Assembly (NCBI GenBank): GCA_031396695.1
Contig: JANNLG010000060.1
Coordinates: 1 to 15,550 of the forward strand
From: VGRW01 sp031396695
GTDB lineage: Bacteria > Myxococcota_A > UBA9160 > SZUA-336
DNA length: 15,550 nt
Direction: 5' to 3'
Shown here: positions 1 through 8,517 of the stretch, one piece after another
Layout: each line of letters opens with the position of its first letter
Numbering within the stretch: position 1 is the stretch's first letter
The notes under the pieces: model-generated
Database searches by the model: none
Seen by the model: the letters and a program-made list of their open reading frames with translations, nothing else
Told to the model about the DNA's origin: nothing
Translations under genes and position numbers: made by a program

Positions 1-1136
<1,136 letters not shown>

Positions 1137-1154
1137 TCCCGCCAAGCCTCTCCG

Positions 1155-1170
1155 CTCGCACGTTTGCGAG
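1155..1170. repeat. Perfect 6-bp hairpin in the recA-pilT gap
   Basis: CTCGCA and TGCGAG form a perfect inverted repeat around a 4-nt loop (1161-1164), in the 92-bp gap between the recA stop and the pilT start. There is no T-run on either strand, so it is at best a weak terminator. It could instead structure the pilT leader. The remaining gap shows no clear promoter for pilT. Confidence 0.4.
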
Positions 1171-1228
1171 GGGTACTTGCGGGTGGATCGTCCCGACCGT
1201 TGGCGTTCTTGAGAGCTCCGCCCGGCGC

Positions 1229-2299
<1,071 letters not shown>

Positions 2300-2305
2300 C
2301 TCTCT

Positions 2306-2310
2306 CTCCT
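2306..2310 (-). promoter_or_regulatory. recA ribosome binding site overlapping thpR stop
   Basis: On the minus strand AGGAG lies six nt before the recA ATG, and its first two bases are the last two of the thpR TAG stop codon. The two genes are therefore translated from one message and are probably coupled. Confidence 0.8.
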
Positions 2311-2908
2311 AGGGTTCTGGGGCGAAATCTGCGTGTTCGGCATCGCCTCCCGCGCCGAGCGGGAAACGAGCCAGGGGAACGTGCCGAGCGCCGTTTGGCG
2401 ACAAACGACTCTCGAAGAGTACGACTTCGGCGACCGTCCAGGCGACGGAATCCGGTGGCGCCGCGCGCTCCAGCTCGACGCGCAGCGGATCGCGCAGCCG
2501 GCCGAGCGTCAGGTGCGGCTCGAACGGTTTGCGCTCACGCGGCGCGCCGATCGCGCGCGCGGCGGAGTCGAGCTTGCGCGCGAGCCGGGCGAGCGAGCTC
2601 GCGCCCTCGCTGACGCCGATCCACAGTGCGCGCGCCTCGCGCACGTTCGGAAACGCGCCGTAGCCCGCGAGGCCGACTTCGAACGGCTGCTCGGGCGCGA
2701 GCTTCGCGTGCGCGCGCGCGATCAGGCGCGGCACATCCTCCTCGCGGATCTCGCCCAGGAACTTCAGCGTCAGGTGCAGCGTGTCGAGCGCCATCCAGCG
2801 CACGCCGTGCTTCGCCACCGCCTTCAAGCTCTCGACCGCTTCGACCACGCTCGCGCGCGCCTGGAGCGGGAGTTCGATCGCGAAGAATGCGCGCACTTCG
2901 TCGCTCAC
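2309..2908 (-). CDS. thpR: RNA 2',3'-cyclic phosphodiesterase ThpR (LigT family)
   Basis: ThpR belongs to the 2H phosphoesterase family and opens 2',3'-cyclic phosphate RNA ends to 2'-phosphomonoesters; some members also ligate tRNA halves in vitro. The product has 199 residues, normal for the family. It shows both catalytic motifs, HLTL at residues 45-48 and 132-135. Other familiar segments are RAFFAIELP at the N terminus and FLGE after the first motif. The start is GTG at 2908, and its GTGA overlap with the cinA stop indicates translational coupling. The gene sits between cinA and recA. Its physiological role is not well defined in any bacterium, so a shared role with recA is inference only. 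Confidence 0.93.
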   Translation of the reverse strand: MSDEVRAFFAIELPLQARASVVEAVESLKAVAKHGVRWMALDTLHLTLKFLGEIREEDVPRLIARAHAKLAPEQPFEVGLAGYGAFPNVREARALWIGVSEGASSLARLARKLDSAARAIGAPRERKPFEPHLTLGRLRDPLRVELERAAPPDSVAWTVAEVVLFESRLSPNGARHVPLARFPLGAGGDAEHADFAPEP

Positions 2909-4239
2909 GCGCGCTTCTCGCCCGCGCTCGAAAGGCGCGGGAACAGGTCGGCCGTGATCGGCAGCCCGAGCAGCCGGCGCCGCACCCAGTCGAGCGCGAG
3001 CTGACTGGCGAGATCCTTGTTGCGGCGCCGCTCCGCCATCATCTGGTAGCGGTGCGCGATCGTGCCTCCGCTATCCGCGAGCGCGAGCCAGACGGTGCCG
3101 ACGGGCTTTTCGGGCGAGCCGCCGTCGGGGCCGGCCACGCCGGTCGTCGCCAGGCCGATGTCCGTTCCGGCCCGCCGACGCGCGCCCTCGGCCATCTGCC
3201 GCGCCACGGCTTCGGAGACCGCACCATCGCGCGCGAGCACGGCCGGATCGACGTCGAGCTCGCGTACCTTCGCTTCGTTCGCGTAGCTGACGAACGCGGC
3301 GAGCAAATAGGCGGAGCTGCCGGGCACGTCCGTGAGACGGCTCGAGATCAAACCGCCCGTGATCGACTCTGCGACCGCGATCGTGCGCTTCTGCTCGCGC
3401 AGGAGCTCCGCGACGATCTCCTCCATGGGACGCTCGCCCGCGCCGAGCACGAGCTCGCCGAGGCGCGCGCGGATCTCGCGCTCGAGCTCGTCGAGCCGGC
3501 GGCCAGCGGAGGCTTCGTCTTCCGCGCGCACCAGCACGCGCACGAGGTTGTCGGGGAACTGCGTGCGGAAGCCGAGCACCGCGTCCGCGTCGTTCTGCGC
3601 GATGTCGTGCAGCACGCGGTCGAGGTTCGACTCGCCAATCCCGAACGTGCGCAGGAGTCGCGCGCGCACCACGCGACCGCAGCCGAGCCGCGCGCCGATG
3701 CGCGGCATGACTTCCTCGTCGAGCATGCGGTAGAGCTCGCGCGGAACGCCGGGCATGAAGAAGAGCTGCGTCGACTCGCCGCCCGCGCTGTCGGGAACCT
3801 CGAGCATGAAGCCGGGCGCCGTGCCGAGCGGGTTCGCGAGCACAACCGCGCCCTCGGGGAAGTCGGCCTGCTTCGCGTTGTTTTCGGCCATCTCGCGGTT
3901 GAAGCGGCGGAAGAATGCGCGCACGTGCTCGAGCGCGGCTTCGTCGCGGTAGAGCTCGCGACCGAAGGTCTTGGCGGCGATCTCGGTCGTGATGTCGTCG
4001 CGCGTCGGGCCGAGTCCGCCCGAGACCAGCACCACGCGCGCACGCGAAGCCGCCTGGCGCAGCACTTCCCCGATCGCGTCCGGATCGTCGGGAACGCTCA
4101 CGTGACGCGCGCTCTCGAGATCGAGCGCCAGCATGCGCTCGGAGAGATGGGACTTGTTCGAGTCGACGATCTCGCCGCGCAGGAGCTCGTCGCCGATCGT
4201 GATCACCCAGACACCGTCGCGTGCGGGAACGGCGCTCAC
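2905..4239 (-). CDS. cinA: CinA: competence/damage-inducible protein, NMN deamidase-type
   Basis: The 444-residue protein has the standard two-domain CinA layout. The N-terminal MoaB/MogA-like (COG1058) domain begins with ITIGDELLRGEIVDSN and includes SGGLGPTRDD and FMPGVPRE. The C-terminal PncC-type domain carries AESITGG and TTGVAGPDGG. Such proteins hydrolyse ADP-ribose and/or deamidate nicotinamide mononucleotide in pyridine nucleotide salvage, and are often co-transcribed with recA. The frame stays open upstream to about 4710. I chose GTG at 4239 because it forms a GTGA overlap with the pgpA stop and because CinA homology starts a few residues later. The usual AESCTGG motif has Ile in place of Cys. 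The gene also overlaps thpR by a GTGA junction. Confidence 0.95.
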   Translation of the reverse strand: MSAVPARDGVWVITIGDELLRGEIVDSNKSHLSERMLALDLESARHVSVPDDPDAIGEVLRQAASRARVVLVSGGLGPTRDDITTEIAAKTFGRELYRDEAALEHVRAFFRRFNREMAENNAKQADFPEGAVVLANPLGTAPGFMLEVPDSAGGESTQLFFMPGVPRELYRMLDEEVMPRIGARLGCGRVVRARLLRTFGIGESNLDRVLHDIAQNDADAVLGFRTQFPDNLVRVLVRAEDEASAGRRLDELEREIRARLGELVLGAGERPMEEIVAELLREQKRTIAVAESITGGLISSRLTDVPGSSAYLLAAFVSYANEAKVRELDVDPAVLARDGAVSEAVARQMAEGARRRAGTDIGLATTGVAGPDGGSPEKPVGTVWLALADSGGTIAHRYQMMAERRRNKDLASQLALDWVRRRLLGLPITADLFPRLSSAGEKRA

Positions 4240-4700
4240 GCTGCGCCCCCCGGAAAGGCCACGCGCCAGAGCAGCTGGCCGGCGAGGTTCGCGTACACAC
4301 CGGCCACCAGGTCGTCCGCCATCACGCCGAACCCTCCCGGCAGGCGCTCGGCCGCTCCCGCGGGTGGCGGCTTCCAGATGTCGAAAAGGCGGAACAAGAG
4401 GAAGGCGGAGAGCACGACCTCCGGTCGCGTCGGCAGCCAGGCGAGCGAGACCAGCATTCCGGCGACCTCGTCGATCGTGATGCGCCCGTCGTCGTGGCGC
4501 CGGAAGATCGCCTGCGCCCGATCCGCCGCCCAGATTCCGACCAGCACGATGGCCAGAACTCCGAGCGCATAGGAGATCGGTCCGAAGTCCGAAATCGCCA
4601 GCCAGACCAGCAACCCGACCGCCGAGCCGAACGTTCCCGAGGCGACGGGTGCGTACCCCGAGCCACCGCCGGTCGCGAGCGCGAGAATGAATATTCTCAT
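4236..4700 (-). CDS. pgpA: Phosphatidylglycerophosphatase A
   Basis: PgpA is an inner-membrane phosphatase that converts phosphatidylglycerol phosphate to phosphatidylglycerol. The 154-residue product matches the family in length and motifs. It has an N-terminal ATGGGSGYAPVASGTFGS block, acidic residues Asp70-Asp71 and Asp77-Glu78 (DDGRITIDE), a FDIWKPPP segment near residue 107, and a C-terminal GGFGVMADD motif with Asp129-Asp130. Hydrophobic stretches at about 25-36 and 43-57, and further segments around 79-106, are expected membrane parts. It is the first gene of the recA operon. No good ribosome binding site stands directly before the ATG. Instead, the start codon lies between two inverted repeats. 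Confidence 0.95.
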   Translation of the reverse strand: MRIFILALATGGGSGYAPVASGTFGSAVGLLVWLAISDFGPISYALGVLAIVLVGIWAADRAQAIFRRHDDGRITIDEVAGMLVSLAWLPTRPEVVLSAFLLFRLFDIWKPPPAGAAERLPGGFGVMADDLVAGVYANLAGQLLWRVAFPGGAA

Positions 4701-4710
4701 TGAAATTCAA
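4683..4710. repeat. Two adjacent inverted repeats around the pgpA start codon
   Basis: GAGAAT and ATTCTC (4683-4688 and 4693-4698, 4-nt spacer) form a perfect dyad inside the first codons of pgpA. TTGAA-A-TTCAA (4700-4710) forms a second one that begins at the first base of the start codon and extends upstream. Both are AT-rich in a GC-rich region. They could be an operator for the recA operon or a structure in the mRNA that controls initiation. Neither matches the well-known enterobacterial (CTGT-N8-ACAG), Gram-positive (GAAC-N4-GTTC) or alphaproteobacterial LexA boxes. Function is not shown. Confidence 0.4.
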
Positions 4711-4896
4711 GCACTTCTGGATCCTTTGCCGATCCTAGACCGCGACCATCGGGGCGTCAAGAAGACGAATAAATAGCGAAACATCTTCGCCGAGCCAACT
4801 CTAGTTGCTGGCTCAGCGGGCGGCAGCTACGGGCTCAAGCGCCTCGACTTCGGGGCCGATCCTGCGGACGGGGTCGGTCGGCCCCGCGAGGGAACG
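4701..4896. other. Divergent intergenic region between pgpA and the HEAT-repeat gene
   Basis: This is the largest non-coding gap. It holds the pgpA promoter and the AT-rich AATAAATA patch at 4768-4775. It also holds an interrupted palindrome at 4792-4814: GAGC..GCTC outer arms and CAACT-CT-AGTTG inner arms. A TAG at 4774-4776 closes the HEAT-gene frame upstream, and no ATG, GTG or TTG occurs in that frame before 4897. No convincing promoter for the plus-strand gene was found. Confidence 0.6.
4732..4760 (-). promoter_or_regulatory. Sigma70-type promoter of the pgpA-cinA-thpR-recA operon
   Basis: On the minus strand TTGACG (4755-4760) and TAGGAT (4732-4737) are separated by exactly 17 bp. This matches the -35/-10 consensus at five and four of six positions. 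The DNA just upstream (about 4761-4785) is AT-rich, like an UP element, and stands out against the GC-rich surroundings. Transcription would start about 25 nt before the pgpA ATG. Confidence 0.65.
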
Positions 4897-6327
4897 ATGC
4901 AGCCGGGGAAAGCGACGGCACACGACGTCGCGCCGCTCGTCTTCGAGCTGACACGCGCGATTCGCGCGCGGCGCGGCAACGAAGCCAAGCACACGAGCGT
5001 CGCGGAAGCGCTGCGGCGCTGCGAAGCCGCGCGCCAGCGGCTGCCCGCCCACGCGCGCGAATTCGCGCTCGAGGCGAACGACACCGGCTTGTTCCTGCCC
5101 AGTGGCGTGCGGCTCACCGGCCCCGGCTCCGACGAGCTCGCGGCGGACCTGCGCGCCCGCCGCATGCTCCGCCTGGTGCTCGGCGGCCAGACCGATGCGG
5201 GCGAGCTCACGCGGCTGGTCGAGACGCTCGCGCGCGAACCGGAGTCCGAGGCACGCGAGGCCGCGTCCACATCGAACGCGGAGCGCAACGCGTTCCTCAC
5301 CCAGCACATCGCGGATCTCGTGCGCAGCCTCTCGGAGCTCGAGCGCTGCGACGACCTGGCGAGCTACAACGTGACCGCGAACCGCGTCGAGGTCAGCGTC
5401 GACGTGCTGCTGCGCGCGAAGCGCAGCATCGACGCGTACCGCGCGGCGCTCGTGCTCGCGCGCCACGCCGCCGACCGCGACCAGCGCTCCGACGCGATCC
5501 GGCGCGAAGCGGGCGACCGGCTCGGCCGACTCGCGCACCGCGGAGAGCTGCTCGAGGCAGTGATCGAGCAGGCCTGCGGTCCGTCGGGTCTGGCCAGCGT
5601 CCAGGCGAGCCAAGTCCTGATCGCGATCGGCGCGCTCGCAGTGCCGCGTCTGCTGCGAAGTCTTTCCGATCGCAAGGAGGGCGTGCGCGCGCGCGTCACC
5701 CAGGTGCTGATCGCGCTCGGCGACGCTGCGCTCGCGCAGGTGATCGAGGAGCTCGCCGCGCAGCAGCCCGAGCGCGCGCGCCGCGCGGCGCGCCTGTTGG
5801 GCGAGATGCAGAATCCGAGGGGCGTGTCGTTCCTGGCCGACGCGCTCTCCGCGCCCGACACCGCCCTCGCGCGCGAGGCGGCGCAGGCGCTGGTGCGGAT
5901 CGGCGACGACGCGGCGGCGCAAGCGCTGATCTCCGGCCTCGCGCGCGCGGACGACATCGCCGAGGTCTGCGCGGGCTGCCTCGGAGGTTTGAAGCATCCG
6001 GCTTCGCTGCCCGCGCTCGCAGCGCTCGCCGACGAGCGCAGCAAGCGCGCCGAAGGCGTGCGCCGGGCCGCGATCGCGAGCCTCGGCCGGATCGGCAGCC
6101 CGGCGGCACTCGCGCGCCTGACAAAGATCCTAGACCACGCGCCCTTCTTCGGAGCCGCGAAGCTCCGTCCCCTGCGCGTCGCTGCGGCGCAGGCGATCGG
6201 CCAGATCGGCGGCAACTCCGCAGCCGAAGTGCTCGCCGCGCATGCGGGCCGCGGCGATTCCGAAGTCCGTCGGGCGTGCCAGGAAGCCGCTCGACGGCTC
6301 GCGGGCGCGGCCAAGCGAAAAACGTGA
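4897..6327 (+). CDS. HEAT-repeat protein
   Basis: The 476-residue protein has no signal peptide or membrane segment. Roughly the first 200 residues form a helical region of unknown family, with a short hydrophobic block (RRMLRLVLGG) near residue 90. From about residue 215 to the end it is built of HEAT/PBS-lyase-type helical repeats. Typical repeat cores are VRARVTQVLIALGD, AREAAQALVRIGDDAA, VRRAAIASLGRIGSPAAL and RVAAAQAIGQIGG. Such solenoids usually act as scaffolds for protein-protein contacts; the partner is unknown. ATG at 4897 is the only start available after the upstream in-frame TAG, and GAGGG lies four nt before it. The gene heads the ruvX-mltG cluster with a 45-bp gap. A 394-residue frame on the opposite strand is a shadow. 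Confidence 0.85.
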   Translation: MQPGKATAHDVAPLVFELTRAIRARRGNEAKHTSVAEALRRCEAARQRLPAHAREFALEANDTGLFLPSGVRLTGPGSDELAADLRARRMLRLVLGGQTDAGELTRLVETLAREPESEAREAASTSNAERNAFLTQHIADLVRSLSELERCDDLASYNVTANRVEVSVDVLLRAKRSIDAYRAALVLARHAADRDQRSDAIRREAGDRLGRLAHRGELLEAVIEQACGPSGLASVQASQVLIAIGALAVPRLLRSLSDRKEGVRARVTQVLIALGDAALAQVIEELAAQQPERARRAARLLGEMQNPRGVSFLADALSAPDTALAREAAQALVRIGDDAAAQALISGLARADDIAEVCAGCLGGLKHPASLPALAALADERSKRAEGVRRAAIASLGRIGSPAALARLTKILDHAPFFGAAKLRPLRVAAAQAIGQIGGNSAAEVLAAHAGRGDSEVRRACQEAARRLAGAAKRKT

Positions 6328-6340
6328 CGCGCGTACCCGA

Positions 6341-6361
6341 AGCCGCGTCGAAACCGCGGCT
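6341..6361. repeat. Hairpin between the HEAT-repeat gene and ruvX
   Basis: AGCCGCG (6341-6347) and CGCGGCT (6355-6361) form a perfect 7-bp stem with a 7-nt loop, ending 11 nt before the ruvX GTG. It lacks a T-run. It may weaken read-through from the upstream gene or affect ruvX translation. Confidence 0.45.
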
Positions 6362-6366
6362 ATCAT
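6361..6366 (+). promoter_or_regulatory. Possible -10 box just before ruvX
   Basis: TATCAT matches the TATAAT consensus at five of six positions and ends six nt before the ruvX GTG. No matching -35 box is seen 17 bp upstream and no ribosome binding site precedes the GTG. If it is real, the transcript would be leaderless or nearly so. This is weak evidence. Confidence 0.25.
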
Positions 6367-6372
6367 TCCACG

Positions 6373-6789
6373 GTGCGCACGCTGGCCCTCGACTACGGCG
6401 AAGCCCGGATCGGCGTCGCGATCAGCGACCCGACCGGCTTGCTCGCTCAACCGCTCGAGACGATCGTGACACAGCCTGGTGACAAGGCGGCGCTCGCGCG
6501 CATCGCCGAGATCGTGAAGGAGAAAGAGGTCGGTCAGATCGTGATCGGCCTGCCGTTGCACATGAGCGGACGCTCCGGACCGGAAGTCGAGCGCACCCAC
6601 GCCTTCGGCGAACGCGTGGGCAAACGCACGGGCGTGCCGGTCGCGTACCTGGACGAGCGCTGGACCTCGCGCGAGGCCGAGCGCGCGATGGACGACGCGG
6701 GACTGTCGCGCAAGAAGCAGCGCGGGCGCGTCGACCCGATCGCCGCATCGCTCTTGCTGCGCACCTGGCTGGAGCTGCGGCGCTCATGA
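6373..6789 (+). CDS. ruvX: RuvX/YqgF-family nuclease (pre-16S rRNA processing)
   Basis: The product is a 138-residue RNase H-fold protein of the RuvX/YqgF family, normal in length. Members mature the 5' end of 16S rRNA and were first proposed to be Holliday junction resolvases. Visible motifs are LALDYGEARIGVAISD with the metal-binding Asp7, GLPLHMSGRSGPEVE, LDERWTSREAE and the C-terminal RVDPIAASLLL, which supplies another acidic residue. The start is GTG; a start further upstream would add no family sequence. The stop codon overlaps the mltG start by ATGA, so the two are translationally coupled. yqgF and mltG are also found near each other in other bacteria. Confidence 0.93.
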   Translation: MRTLALDYGEARIGVAISDPTGLLAQPLETIVTQPGDKAALARIAEIVKEKEVGQIVIGLPLHMSGRSGPEVERTHAFGERVGKRTGVPVAYLDERWTSREAERAMDDAGLSRKKQRGRVDPIAASLLLRTWLELRRS

Positions 6790-7871
6790 CGAGCTTGCGC
6801 TGGGGAGCGCGGGCGGCAGCCGCCGCCTCCGCGGGCGCCTTGGTCGGCGCACTGCTGGTCGGGCTCGCCGCCTCGGGACTGCGCCAGCCCGCCGATCCGG
6901 ACGCCAACGCGCGCGTGTTCTGGGTCGCGCCGGGCGAGACGCTGGTGCCGATCGCCGCGCGGCTCGAGTCCGCGGGCATGTTGCCCGCGAAGCCGCTGTT
7001 CGGTCCGCGCGTGCTGGTCGCGTACGCGCAGCTCAGCGGGAAGGACCGCGAGATCAAGAGCGGCGAGTACGACCTGTCGGCAGCGATGACCCCGCTCGAG
7101 ATCCTGGAGAAGATCGTGCAGGGCGCAGTGAAGATGCACGAGGTCACGCTGCCGGAAGGCATGCGCCTCGACGAAGTCGCGGCCCGCTTCGGCGAAACAG
7201 GCATCACCGACCCCGACGCGTTTCTCGCGCAAGCGCGCAACCCCGAGTTCGCGCGCGGGCACGGCCTGCCGACGGCGTCGTTCGAGGGCTACGCGTATCC
7301 CGAGACCTACCGATTCCGCCGACACACGCCGCCCGAGGAGGTGCTCGAGCGCATGCTCGCGGAGTTCCGCGGCCGCTTCACGCCGGACGATCTCGAAGCG
7401 GTCGCGAAGTCCGGCTTCACGCTGCACCAGTTGGTGACGCTGGCGTCGATCGTCGAGAAGGAGTCCGCGCAGATCGAGGAACGGCCGCTGATCGCGGGCG
7501 TGTACCGCAACCGGCTGCGCATCGGCATGCGGCTGCAGTCCGATCCGACCGTGATCTACGGCATCGTGCAGACGCGCGGCTCGTTCGACGGCGACATCCG
7601 CAGCCGGGACTTGCGCGAGGACAACGTCTGGAACACCTACACGCGCGCGGGCCTGCCGCCCGGCCCGATCGCGAGCCCCTCGATCGAGGCGATCCGCGCG
7701 GTGCTCTTTCCGGCCGACGTTCCCTATCTGTACTTCGTCGCGCGCAACGACGGCTCGCACGAGTTCTCGACCAACTTGACGGCGCACAACGCGGCGGTAA
7801 AACGCTATCAGAGCAAGCCGAGCAAGCGCCGGGGCGAGCTGGCCAGGAGTGACGATGGAGAGCGCCGCTAG
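6786..7871 (+). CDS. mltG: Endolytic murein transglycosylase MltG
   Basis: MltG cuts nascent peptidoglycan strands at the outer face of the inner membrane and is thought to end glycan chain growth. The 361-residue protein has one N-terminal membrane anchor (about residues 8-31, Ala/Gly/Leu-rich), then a LysM-like region (WVAPGETLVPIAARLES) and the YceG/MltG catalytic domain. The active-site glutamate is Glu224 in LASIVEKES. The segments SDPTVIYG, NTYTRAGLPPGPI and YFVARNDGSHEFS are family hallmarks. The start overlaps the ruvX stop. The last codons overlap the next gene by 17 bp. Confidence 0.96.
   Translation: MTSLRWGARAAAAASAGALVGALLVGLAASGLRQPADPDANARVFWVAPGETLVPIAARLESAGMLPAKPLFGPRVLVAYAQLSGKDREIKSGEYDLSAAMTPLEILEKIVQGAVKMHEVTLPEGMRLDEVAARFGETGITDPDAFLAQARNPEFARGHGLPTASFEGYAYPETYRFRRHTPPEEVLERMLAEFRGRFTPDDLEAVAKSGFTLHQLVTLASIVEKESAQIEERPLIAGVYRNRLRIGMRLQSDPTVIYGIVQTRGSFDGDIRSRDLREDNVWNTYTRAGLPPGPIASPSIEAIRAVLFPADVPYLYFVARNDGSHEFSTNLTAHNAAVKRYQSKPSKRRGELARSDDGERR
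7845..7849 (+). promoter_or_regulatory. Ribosome binding site choosing ATG 7855 for the SCP2-like gene
   Basis: AGGAG lies inside the end of mltG, five nt before ATG 7855. A GTG at 7849 is in the same frame but overlaps this motif, so the ATG is the more likely start. Confidence 0.65.
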
Positions 7872-8454
7872 TTACTTCGAGAAGCGCGTGCCGCTGGCGT
7901 GGAACGAGCGCCTCGCGGCGCAGGCCGCGCTCGGCGCCGCGGGCGCCGAGCGGCTCGCGAAGATGCGCGCGACCGACCTCGCGCTCGAGGTGGAAGTAGG
8001 CGCGACCGGTCGCTTCCACTTGCGGGTCGAGCGCGGCGAGATGCGCGCCGCACCGAGTGCGCACGCGGATCCCGTGGTGACGCTAGGCCTCGGCGAAGCG
8101 GATTGCGTGCGTCTGGAAGCGAACGTGGGCCCGTCGCCGATGGCGCTGCTCGGCGGTGTGGGCGGCGATCCGAACTTCGCGCTCACGCCCGCGCGCGTCA
8201 GCGCACTGCGCGAGATCGAAGGCACGATGCGCATCGAAGTCACCGGCGCGCAGCCTTGGGGCGTGGTCCTGCACTTCGGTGCGCCGCCGATTCCCGCGAT
8301 CACCACGACGGTCTCGATCGCCGACGCCGAGTTCGCGCAGCTGCTCTCCGGCGCGCTCGACCTTCAAGGGGCGTTCATGACCGGCAAGCTCCAACTCGGC
8401 GGCAACGTCGAAGTCCCGATGAAGATGGCCATGGCCATCATGAGCCCCGAGTAG
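7855..8454 (+). CDS. SCP2 sterol-binding-domain-like protein
   Basis: The 199-residue soluble protein resembles the SCP-2 sterol/lipid-transfer fold. The C-terminal part has the typical closing pattern, a strand, a turn and a last amphipathic helix: ALDLQGAFMTGKLQLGG followed by PMKMAMAIM. A middle segment (HADPVVTLGLGEADCVRLE) is of the kind that leads into the lipid-binding pocket in this family. The N-terminal 45 residues are helical and of unknown role. No signal peptide or membrane segment is seen. It is the last gene of the plus-strand cluster and overlaps mltG, so it is probably co-translated with it. The ligand is unknown; a lipid or hydrophobic cofactor is plausible. The family assignment is by pattern only. 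Confidence 0.6.
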   Translation: MESAASYFEKRVPLAWNERLAAQAALGAAGAERLAKMRATDLALEVEVGATGRFHLRVERGEMRAAPSAHADPVVTLGLGEADCVRLEANVGPSPMALLGGVGGDPNFALTPARVSALREIEGTMRIEVTGAQPWGVVLHFGAPPIPAITTTVSIADAEFAQLLSGALDLQGAFMTGKLQLGGNVEVPMKMAMAIMSPE

Positions 8455-8488
8455 CGGTCCGAAGCGGAGCTGGCAGAACGAACGCACA

Positions 8489-8508
8489 GCGCGCGGCCGC
8501 CCGCGCGC
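8489..8508. terminator. GC-rich hairpin between convergent SCP2-like gene and mreB
   Basis: GCGCGCGG and CCGCGCGC form a perfect 8-bp stem around the loop CCGC, in the 63-bp gap between two genes that converge. The place fits a bidirectional transcription stop. There is no T-run on either side, so intrinsic termination is not certain. Confidence 0.5.
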
Positions 8509-8517
8509 CGGGTCCCG

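Noticed and set aside
2626..4572. 648-residue open frame on the plus strand opposite thpR, cinA and pgpA
   Set aside because: Shadow frame with Arg/Ala-rich low-complexity sequence; the minus-strand genes explain the region.
4240..4710. N-terminal extension of CinA through pgpA
   Set aside because: The frame is open by chance in GC-rich DNA. CinA homology and the GTGA overlap place the start at 4239.
4813..5997. 394-residue open frame on the minus strand opposite the HEAT-repeat gene
   Set aside because: The plus-strand product has clear repeat periodicity; the minus frame is Arg/Ala/Glu-rich and without any family pattern.
8489..8508. Hairpin as a possible attachment site or small RNA
   Set aside because: A simple stem between convergent genes is better explained as a transcription stop; nothing else supports a mobile element or RNA gene.
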